Assembly (NCBI GenBank): GCA_025963815.1
Contig: JAOQAA010000622.1
Coordinates: 1 to 5,559 of the forward strand
Reading direction: 5' to 3'
DNA length: 5,559 bases
Source of the DNA: Capsulimonas sp.
GTDB lineage: Bacteria > Armatimonadota > Armatimonadia > Armatimonadales > Capsulimonadaceae
A model generated the notes under the pieces. It was not told the DNA's origin. It saw only the letters and a list, made by a program, of their open reading frames with translations, and searched no databases. A program made the translations under genes and the position numbers. Shown here piece by piece: positions 1 through 4,811 of this stretch (position 1 is the stretch's first letter; every line of letters starts with the position of its first letter).

Positions 1-335
1 AGGGATTCAATGAAGACAACCGGCGCTATACATCCCACGACTTCCGTTTTATGCGTAAGGGCGATTTTCTGTACGCCCACGCCATGGCTTGGCCAGACGA
101 CGGCAAATTCATCGTTCGCTCCCTGGCGTCCGGCTCTGGTAAAATTCGCGATGTTCGCCTTCTCGGGCATCCAGGCAAGCTGGCCTGGTCGCAGACCGAC
201 CGCGGCCTTGTCGTGACGCTTCCAGATCGCAAGCCTTGCGATTATGTTTACACGCTTCAGATTCGCGGAGACGGCCTGAAGCCTATTCCACTTACGGACG
301 CCCCAAACGTTATCGAGCCGACGGCAGCGAAGTGA
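1..335 (+). CDS. GH29 alpha-L-fucosidase, C-terminal end only
   Basis: This is the 3' end of a gene that begins before the window; the frame is open from base 3 and ends at TGA 333-335, giving 110 visible residues. The visible part reads like the C-terminal beta-sandwich of GH29 alpha-L-fucosidases. It has an F-x-x-KGDFLYA strand, then AMAWPDDGKF, a LLGHPGKLAWSQTDRGL segment, and the closing VTLPDRKPCDYVYTLQI strand typical of that family. The enzyme would remove alpha-L-fucose from plant or host glycans. The catalytic barrel, including the nucleophile Asp, lies upstream and cannot be inspected, so activity is inferred only from family membership. An ATG at 51 is internal to the gene and is not its start. 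The next gene, a LacI-type regulator, begins about 250 nt downstream on the same strand. A GH29 assignment is most likely; another family sharing this C-terminal domain is the alternative. Confidence 0.85.
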   Translation, partial: GFNEDNRRYTSHDFRFMRKGDFLYAHAMAWPDDGKFIVRSLASGSGKIRDVRLLGHPGKLAWSQTDRGLVVTLPDRKPCDYVYTLQIRGDGLKPIPLTDAPNVIEPTAAK

Positions 336-421
336 TCCTGCAGTAATTGTCAGAAGTGCATAACAGCTTCTAGATAAATTTCAAAATTAAAGAAGAGTTC
401 CCGTGTGAACGGGGGAGAATC

Positions 422-457
422 AAATCCTGTAGTTAGCTTATGCTGGCTACAGGATTT
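422..457 (+). repeat. 16-bp inverted repeat / RNA hairpin upstream of the LacI gene
   Basis: Bases 422-437 pair with 442-457 around the tetraloop TTAT. The outer 11 bp (AAATCCTGTAG with CTACAGGATTT) are a perfect inverted repeat. Further in, two G-U wobbles (433/446 and 434/445) and three Watson-Crick pairs complete a 16-bp RNA stem. It lies 87 nt after the fucosidase stop and 125 nt before the preferred LacI start. The 3' flank is ATTC rather than a T-run, so an intrinsic terminator is possible but not canonical. Alternatives are an attenuator, an RNA-stability element, or an operator for a dimeric regulator. Confidence 0.7.
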
Positions 458-581
458 ATTCATGTTTGGCAGAATTCGGTCCGCCTCCATGTCCGATCCA
501 TCTCATGGTATACTTGGGAATGACGGCGTCATCGCTTCACGCGACCTAAGGCCGCCGCGAGAGAAAAAGGTAGACTGGAAT

Positions 582-1928
582 ATGATGACGATCGCGTGTC
601 CGAACTGCGGTCGCCGCGACAAACAGGTAAAGGCCGGCATCGCAGGCGATGCACAGCGATACAAGTGTGTATCGTGTGGCCGTCGATACGCACTGAACGT
701 CCGGCCCCGAAAATATCCGAAGGCTATTCAGGATCGAGCGCTGGAGCTTCATGTCAGCGGTAAGTCGAACCGACAGATTGCGCTCGAGTTGTCGGTGAGC
801 GCTCAGACCGTCGGCAACTGGATCCTCAATGCTCCGCCGACGAACACGGCCACGCCGGCGCCGCCTCCAATAGAGCCTGTGGTCAAATCACGGGTCACAA
901 TCGCAGACGTCGCCCGGCATGCAGGCGTCTCGACATCGACGATATCCAACTATCTTAACGACAAGGGCCGAATGAGTCAGAAGACGCGGCTTCGTATCGA
1001 AGACGCAATGAAGGGACTATACTTCACCCCCAATGCGCTTGTCCGAGCAATTCGAGATCGACGCACACACACGCTTGGCTTAGTCACTTACGGGATTTAC
1101 GACCTGGAGCACAACGTTGAGAGATCCATCATCGCTCCAATACTTGGAGCAATCAACCGGGCTGCGGACAATGCGGAATATGACGTTCTTCTTTATACGG
1201 GCTGGCCGCACCGCTCACGCAGCCACACTGGCTCCGATTTCCTCAACGGGCAGATCGACGGTCTGCTGTGGATGTCGCCACAGCCATATCATCCGCAAAT
1301 TCGATTTGCCGCCGCCGCTGGTTTGCCGGTGATCGCGATCATGTCGAAAAGAGTCCCCAACGGCGTCGGCTATGTGGTCGCCGACAACGCCGGCGGCATC
1401 CACAAAACCATAAATTACCTGGTGGGTCGCGGGCACACTCGAATCGCCTACATGGGAGCAAAGGGATCCTCGGACTTTATCGATCGCGCCGCCGGCTATC
1501 GCGAGGGTCTGGCGGCTGCGGGCATCGCCTATGATCCGGAACTTGAAGTGGGCGAGCTTAAGTGGGAGCAATGGTCCATGGAAGGCATCGCGTTGGTGAT
1601 ACAGCGATGGCTGCGGATGAAAGAACGTCCAACAGCGATTGTGACGGTCGACGACCTCCTTGCCGAATATGCGATCAACTGGATACGCGGACACGGCTTG
1701 AGAGTGCCGGAGGACGTTGCTGTCACCGGTTTCAACGGCCTGCCGAACACCGAAACGCTCTGCGGGGGAATAACAACGCTGCAGCAGCCGTTTGGCGAAA
1801 TCGGCAAGATCGCCGTCGAGCGCCTTAACGCGATGATCTCCGGCGCGCCGGTGTCCGAATGCCGAATCACGGTTCCCGTCAGCTTAATGATTCGCTCTTC
1901 GACGGAACGGCAGACCGAACATCCATAG
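582..1928 (+). CDS. LacI-family transcriptional regulator with N-terminal zinc ribbon and extra HTH
   Basis: This 448-aa protein is about 100 residues longer than usual LacI regulators. In order it has a zinc ribbon with CPNC at 6-9 and CVSC at 29-32, followed by GRRY. Next is a Hin/InsA-like helix-turn-helix (about 45-82, SGKSNRQIALELSVSAQTV), then a Pro/Ala/Thr-rich linker (84-101). A LacI HTH follows (about 104-152, VTIADVARHAGVSTSTISNYLN) with a hinge ending RRTHTLGLV. The rest is a periplasmic-binding-protein-like effector domain, with NYLVGRGHTRIAYMG, AGYREGLAAAG and VPEDVAVTGFNG motifs. LacI proteins bind palindromic operators as dimers and respond to sugars; the ligand here is unknown. 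I chose ATG 582 because A-rich AAAAAGG lies 11 nt upstream and the zinc ribbon begins directly after. The frame stays open up to GTG 405, but that extension crosses the 422-457 hairpin and shows no domain. In the usual GFDD motif the Asp is Asn. It may control the flanking glycoside hydrolases. Confidence 0.9.
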   Translation: MMTIACPNCGRRDKQVKAGIAGDAQRYKCVSCGRRYALNVRPRKYPKAIQDRALELHVSGKSNRQIALELSVSAQTVGNWILNAPPTNTATPAPPPIEPVVKSRVTIADVARHAGVSTSTISNYLNDKGRMSQKTRLRIEDAMKGLYFTPNALVRAIRDRRTHTLGLVTYGIYDLEHNVERSIIAPILGAINRAADNAEYDVLLYTGWPHRSRSHTGSDFLNGQIDGLLWMSPQPYHPQIRFAAAAGLPVIAIMSKRVPNGVGYVVADNAGGIHKTINYLVGRGHTRIAYMGAKGSSDFIDRAAGYREGLAAAGIAYDPELEVGELKWEQWSMEGIALVIQRWLRMKERPTAIVTVDDLLAEYAINWIRGHGLRVPEDVAVTGFNGLPNTETLCGGITTLQQPFGEIGKIAVERLNAMISGAPVSECRITVPVSLMIRSSTERQTEHP

Positions 1929-2288
1929 CCATTCGACTCTTCCCGCGTTATATCCCTCATTGGTCACGCATGAATCCGCCGCCTCCATAATTGGATTCCT
2001 TGAGCCGGAAATACTTCTTCTGGCCTAGGCTGCCGGAGCCCCGCCAATCAGAATGCGGATTCGTTCAGTAGGCAACGCCGGAGGATGGGGCGTCAGTGTG
2101 GCGAAATCAACCCACCGCTATATCCTTATCTAGGCATTACGAAGGTGTATATATCCATAAAATTACACTTTCGCATTGTCGAATTCGTCTAATTTCACCC
2201 TTGCACTCTCGCGAGCGGCAACCACATTCCTGCCTGCAACGAGTAAATTAAGGCTGCTTAAGGTGGATGGCTTCTAAATTCCTTTCGT
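1929..2288. other. Gene-free stretch between the LacI gene and the pseudopilin promoter
   Basis: No convincing reading frame, RNA gene or mobile-element end was found here on either strand. The first part (to about 2100) is of mixed composition and has one weak inverted repeat (GAATCC at 1972-1977, GGATTC at 1993-1998). From about 2110 the sequence becomes clearly AT-richer, as expected for upstream regulatory DNA. It contains a 10-bp stem at 2140-2173 and the 8-bp palindrome CGAATTCG at 2180-2187. No T-run terminator for the LacI gene is visible. Confidence 0.6.
2140..2173. repeat. Inverted repeat with GGTGTA/TACAC arms
   Basis: CGAAGGTGTA (2140-2149) faces TACACTTTCG (2164-2173) across a 14-nt AT-rich spacer. 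Nine of ten positions are Watson-Crick pairs and one is a G-T pair. The GGTGTAT word recurs at 2393-2399 and, inverted, at 2362-2368, on both sides of the pseudopilin promoter start. It could be a protein-binding site or a small stem; no function is established. Confidence 0.5.
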
Positions 2289-2317
2289 TTGTCAATTTTT
2301 TCCAAGGCTATTGACAA
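2289..2317. promoter_or_regulatory. Candidate operator: inverted repeat over the -35 box
   Basis: TTGTCAAT (2289-2296) and ATTGACAA (2310-2317) are perfect 8-bp inverted arms separated by 13 nt. The arm centres are about 21 bp apart, which is two helical turns and suits a dimeric DNA-binding protein. The right arm contains the whole -35 hexamer, so a bound regulator would block RNA polymerase. The spacer includes a T6 run. Which protein might bind is unknown; the LacI and AraC proteins of this window are the local candidates. Confidence 0.45.
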
Positions 2318-2339
2318 GCGGAACGCCTCGTGATATACT
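2311..2339 (+). promoter_or_regulatory. Sigma70-type promoter for the pseudopilin operon
   Basis: A consensus -35 TTGACA (2311-2316) is separated by 17 nt from -10 TATACT (2334-2339). A TG at 2331-2332 forms an extended -10 (TGATATACT). The predicted start is A2346 or G2347, about 128 nt before the pseudopilin ATG. This is the clearest promoter in the window. It implies strong intrinsic transcription, and therefore a need for control by repression or attenuation. Confidence 0.8.
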
Positions 2340-2359
2340 GGCCTCAGACGTGATTAACC

Positions 2360-2401
2360 AGATACACCAAAGTCTACACCAAAAGGGATCGTGGTGTATC
2401 T
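2360..2401 (+). promoter_or_regulatory. Leader hairpin with competing upstream arms
   Basis: AGATACACCA (2360-2369) is a perfect 10-bp inverse of TGGTGTATCT (2392-2401). A near-copy of the 5' arm, TACACCA (2375-2381), can instead pair with TGGTGTA (2392-2398) around a 10-nt loop. TACACCAAA is thus directly repeated with a 12-nt period (2363 and 2375). A third partner, AGATAC, lies at 2450-2455, just before the ribosome-binding site. The one 3' arm therefore has three mutually exclusive partners. It sits at about +14 to +55 of the predicted transcript. The alternative is a DNA operator just downstream of the start site. Confidence 0.55.
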
Positions 2402-2404
2402 CAC

Positions 2405-2438
2405 AGGGACCACCCGGGATTATGTGCCAGTCCTTTTT
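2405..2438 (+). terminator. Attenuator-like stem followed by T-run in the pseudopilin leader
   Basis: AGGGAC (2405-2410) pairs with GTCCTT (2430-2435), including one G-U. After a three-base bulge (CCA, 2427-2429), CAC (2411-2413) pairs with GTG (2424-2426) around a 10-nt loop. TTTTT at 2434-2438 follows the stem. This resembles a weak intrinsic terminator placed before the coding sequence. The CCAC of its 5' arm (2410-2413) can also pair with GTGG at 2391-2394, which overlaps the 3' arm of the preceding hairpin, so the two structures could compete. The bulge and short stem make function uncertain. Confidence 0.35.
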
Positions 2439-2473
2439 GATGTTCTATTAGATACTTTTACAAGGAGAACTGA

Positions 2474-3265
2474 ATGAAGAAGAATTCATTACAAGCAGGT
2501 TTCACTCTCATCGAACTTCTCGTGGTTATAGCAATAATCGCTATCCTTGCCGCAATCCTCTTTCCCGTCTTCGCCCAGGCCCGTGAGAAGGCGCGTCAAA
2601 TTTCCTGCGCGAGTAACATGAAACAACTTGGCCTCGCGATTTTGCAGTATGTCCAGGATTCCGACGAAAGGTACCCGAGCGGGGCCGTCGATGGACAGCA
2701 ATGGGCCAACAACAGTGTTGGGCACTGGCAGCAGATGATTGTGCCGTATGTCAAGGCGAACGGCGTGTTCGGGTGCCCGGACGATGCGAATGGTGGTCGG
2801 GTTGACTCGTCAGGTTGGAAGGGCGTCAATTGTTCATATGCCGTCAACGGAGGCTTCGGATGGACATCCCAGTTTGGCTGGCCAACTCGCACTGGGGTGA
2901 TGTCATTTGATAATATAGGGTGTCCGAATGGCGGGGCGGCAACGTTGGCTTCGCTCAACCTTCCTTCGGATACCATTCTGATCGGGGAGTTATACAGCGA
3001 CGAAGCGACGTCACACGGCGCGACTGGGAACTGGTCAAATTTCGACAACGGCGGTATGTTTTACGGGGGGCGGATTCCCGACCCTACGCGCCCGGCGGCC
3101 GCATATCCGAATGGACCAAACGGCGGGGTTTCGACTCACCATGCCGGCGACACGCTGGCGAACTTCGCGTTCTGTGACGGACATGTCAAAGCAATGCGGC
3201 CGACCCAAACCAACCCTCAGCCTTCGACTGCCACCTCGAACTTGTGGGATGCTCTCCGCTCATAA
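2474..3265 (+). CDS. DUF1559 type II/IV pseudopilin-like protein
   Basis: This 263-aa protein has a class III signal: short basic leader MKKNSLQAG, cleavage expected after Gly9, then FTLIELLVV with the conserved Glu at mature position 5. A hydrophobic helix runs to about residue 30. It continues with [13 protein letters not shown] and [12 protein letters not shown] (Cys45), the standard opening of DUF1559 proteins. The C-terminal processing-associated motif is [16 protein letters not shown] (222-237). Spacing from His223 to Asp235-Gly236 is 11 residues, not the 9 that names the H-X9-DG family. The protein should be cut by a prepilin peptidase and assembled or anchored in the envelope; its role is not known. 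AAGGAG at 2462-2467, six nt upstream, fixes ATG 2474. It is the first gene after the promoter at 2311-2339. A hairpin and a lipoprotein gene follow within 70 nt, suggesting one transcript. Confidence 0.93.
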   Translation: MKKNSLQAGFTLIELLVVIAIIAILAAILFPVFAQAREKARQISCASNMKQLGLAILQYVQDSDERYPSGAVDGQQWANNSVGHWQQMIVPYVKANGVFGCPDDANGGRVDSSGWKGVNCSYAVNGGFGWTSQFGWPTRTGVMSFDNIGCPNGGAATLASLNLPSDTILIGELYSDEATSHGATGNWSNFDNGGMFYGGRIPDPTRPAAAYPNGPNGGVSTHHAGDTLANFAFCDGHVKAMRPTQTNPQPSTATSNLWDALRS

Positions 3266-3290
3266 CCTTGCGCGCTCAATCATGCAATTC

Positions 3291-3320
3291 GGATCAGATG
3301 GCGACACCGCCATCTGATCC
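3291..3320 (+). repeat. Perfect 13-bp hairpin between pseudopilin and lipoprotein genes
   Basis: GGATCAGATGGCG (3291-3303) and CGCCATCTGATCC (3308-3320) are exact inverse complements around an ACAC loop. The following bases are ATGGGGAC, with no T-run, so a canonical intrinsic terminator is unlikely. The stem ends two bases before the GGGGA ribosome-binding site of the lipoprotein gene and leaves it exposed. A role as a 3' mRNA-stabilising or partial read-through element, adjusting pilin to lipoprotein output, is an inference. Confidence 0.8.
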
Positions 3321-3333
3321 ATGGGGACTAACA

Positions 3334-3558
3334 ATGAAACACCTCGGTAGGCGCCTTGCGGCTCTATTCGTCGCGGCGCTTTTCTGCGTAGCAAGCGGCT
3401 GCTCACACAGCGCGTCCGACAAGAATGCACTGGATCAACAAAAGAAAGACATCATGGGCGGTCCTCCTCCGGCATCTGCACGGGCCGAGATTGACGCCGC
3501 AAAGGCCAAGGCTGGTGCGGGGATGCAGCAACCTCTGCCGCCCTCAGGCAAGCAGTAA
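3334..3558 (+). CDS. Small hypothetical lipoprotein
   Basis: This 74-aa protein has a basic N-terminus (MKHLGRR), a hydrophobic stretch (8-20) and a lipobox ASGC with Cys23, so it should be lipidated and membrane-anchored. The mature part is only about 52 residues. It is hydrophilic and rich in Lys, Ala, Gly and Pro (DQQKKDIMGGPPPASARAEI), with a short helix-forming AEIDAAKAKAG segment, and contains no recognised domain. ATG 3334 is chosen because GGGGA (3323-3327) lies six nt upstream and the signal sequence starts there. An in-frame GTG at 3244 would overlap the pseudopilin gene and place the signal internally. It lies 68 nt after the pseudopilin stop, and its TAA overlaps the ATG of a possible small ORF (TAATG). 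By context it may be a partner of the pseudopilin in the envelope; no function is known. Confidence 0.8.
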   Translation: MKHLGRRLAALFVAALFCVASGCSHSASDKNALDQQKKDIMGGPPPASARAEIDAAKAKAGAGMQQPLPPSGKQ

Positions 3559-3799
3559 TGTGCATTGCGAAGATTGGCGAACCTGACCGCCAGTCGACAA
3601 ATCCCCGGCTCGAAATCAAGATGCGACGCGGTGGAGCAACAGAGAGGCGCAGGTCGCCGACACGGCGAAGCGCATCGGCAAGCTCTTTCGCCTCGACGTG
3701 AGGAATCGTCCGCAGCCCGGCGACGGCTCCGCGGCTCACCAGCCCCACGGAACTCATCGAGTGGCCGTGATGGAAAGCTTACAGGGAGGCGAGCCATGA
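3558..3799 (+). pseudogene. Possible small gene broken by a 2-base shift, coupled at both ends
   Basis: An ATG at 3558 overlaps the lipoprotein TAA (TAATG). Its frame begins MCIAKIGEPDRQSTNPRLEI and would stop at 3696-3698. From about 3632 the protein-like, mostly G/C-ending frame is another one: EAQVADTAKRIGKLFRLDV, then PHGTHRVAVMESLQGGEP. This second frame stops at TGA 3797-3799, overlapping the AraC start as ATGA. Removing one AG from AGAGAG (3641-3646) joins both parts into a 79-aa product reading GGATEAQVADTAKRIG across the junction. I do not recognise the product. It may be a frameshifted small gene, a sequencing error, or chance open frames in GC-rich spacer; other frames are also open here. 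The start/stop overlaps at both ends favour a gene formerly in the operon. Confidence 0.4.
3783..3789 (+). promoter_or_regulatory. Shine-Dalgarno site that fixes the AraC start
   Basis: AGGGAGG lies six nt before ATG 3796, the strongest ribosome-binding site in the window apart from AAGGAG at 2462-2467. It decides against the in-frame upstream start TTG 3565, whose extra 77 residues are an Arg/Ser-rich, domain-free stretch. Confidence 0.75.
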
Positions 3800-4716
3800 A
3801 ACGCACCATCAAAACTTTAGCGTCCGTTGGATCTACCGCCCGCATTATGCTGCGTCGCCCCATTGCGCTGCCACAGGTCATCTTCAGCCGCACGACGATC
3901 ATCATTGTTCGACGCGGAGTGGTTGAACTTGCCCGTGGCGGCTGGCGCTGCAGCGCCAGCGACAATCAGGTGATCGCGGCGCCCGCCGGCATGGCTTTCG
4001 ACATTACCTACCGGCCAAGCGCGGAGACTCCATTTGTTGCAGATTGGCTGCTTCCCTGTCTGGCGGAGGATCAGGACGATACGCCGCCAGAGGACATGGC
4101 GATGCCGCAATGGCTGCCCCGCCCGATCGATGCCCGCAAGTCTCAGTTCCGACAATCTCTCGCCTGCGCGATCAAGAGCATCAAGGAGCCTAAGGAATTG
4201 CCGGATGTGATTGCGATCCAGCACATGCGGGAAGTCATGCTCTGGATCGACCGGAATGGCGGATGCGTCCGCGCCGCGCCCGCCACTTCAGAATCGTCCC
4301 GTATCTGGAATATTCTCGCCGCTGATCCCATGCGGGATTGGCGCCCCTCCGAGGTCGCGGATCGGGTCGGGATGTCGCTCTCTTGCCTGCGAATCCGACT
4401 CTTCGAGGAAGGAACGTCATTCGTACGGCTGCTCCACGAGGTTCGAATGGGGCATGCGTTATCGGAGATTGTCGCAACTAACCGGCCGATCTACACCATT
4501 GCGAGGGAAATTGGTTACCGATGCACAGCCCAATTCAGCGCCCGTTTTTATGAGCGCTACGGCCTCCGCCCTGGAGATGCGCGGGGGCACAATCGTTCGG
4601 TTCGGTCGAGGCTCGTCTCTTCGCGAAGGATTATCGTACCGGCCCTCGTCTTAAGCGGGACGCATCAGGCTGGAGTCATTGGGGGCGATGGGTCGCTAAC
4701 ACCGACGCGAATGTAG
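3796..4716 (+). CDS. AraC-family transcriptional regulator
   Basis: This 306-aa protein has the usual length and layout of AraC sensors. An N-terminal beta-rich, probably cupin-like region (about 17-90) includes IMLRRPIALPQ, an IIIVRRGVVELARGG strand pair and VIAAPAGMAF. A helical linker follows. The C-terminal double HTH starts near Trp182: WRPSEVADRVGMSLSCLRIRLF for the first helix pair, and PIYTIAREIGYRCTAQFSARF with YGLRPGD for the second, matching the family signature. It would bind DNA and respond to a small ligand, probably a sugar given the neighbours; neither target nor ligand can be read from the sequence. About 42 residues follow the HTH (265-306, starting HNRSVRSRL), which is longer than typical and Arg-rich at first. 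The start at 3796 is set by the Shine-Dalgarno site and overlaps the stop of a possible upstream ORF. The GH5 gene begins 95 nt downstream and is a natural target candidate. Confidence 0.9.
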   Translation: MKRTIKTLASVGSTARIMLRRPIALPQVIFSRTTIIIVRRGVVELARGGWRCSASDNQVIAAPAGMAFDITYRPSAETPFVADWLLPCLAEDQDDTPPEDMAMPQWLPRPIDARKSQFRQSLACAIKSIKEPKELPDVIAIQHMREVMLWIDRNGGCVRAAPATSESSRIWNILAADPMRDWRPSEVADRVGMSLSCLRIRLFEEGTSFVRLLHEVRMGHALSEIVATNRPIYTIAREIGYRCTAQFSARFYERYGLRPGDARGHNRSVRSRLVSSRRIIVPALVLSGTHQAGVIGGDGSLTPTRM

Positions 4717-4811
4717 CGCGATGCGACCAGAAGAATTCGCTGTTTCAGGTACTCTCTAGTCTGAGAGCTTAGGCGCCAGAGATTACTCGTGTTATTGGAA
4801 AAAGTGAATCG

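Noticed and set aside
347..376. Possible promoter TTGTCA - 18 nt - TAGATA before the LacI gene
   Set aside because: The -35 matches 5 of 6 but the -10 only 3 of 6; too weak in an AT-rich spacer to annotate.
405..581. Start of the LacI regulator at GTG 405 or ATG 462/489
   Set aside because: The extension has no domain, crosses a strong hairpin, and the zinc ribbon starts directly after ATG 582. Not excluded: AAAGAAGAG lies eight nt before GTG 405 and AGGA lies seven nt before ATG 462.
1215..1694. 159-codon open frame on the minus strand
   Set aside because: Lies entirely inside the LacI effector domain, whose motifs are clear on the + strand; antisense shadow in GC-rich DNA.
1972..1998. GAATCC/GGATTC inverted repeat as terminator of the LacI gene
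   Set aside because: Only 6 bp with a 15-nt loop and no T-run.
1949..2156. TATATCC repeated three times (1949, 2119, 2150)
   Set aside because: A short AT-rich word with irregular spacing; chance recurrence cannot be excluded.
3565..3795. N-terminal extension of the AraC protein from TTG 3565
   Set aside because: Low-complexity Arg/Ser/Ala sequence without a domain; a strong Shine-Dalgarno site marks ATG 3796.
3435..3965. 176-codon open frame on the minus strand
   Set aside because: Overlaps the lipoprotein and AraC genes, is Arg/Ser-rich and has no recognisable domain.
4752..4767. CTCTC/GAGAG stem before the GH5 gene as regulatory site
   Set aside because: Five base pairs only; expected by chance in a 95-nt spacer.
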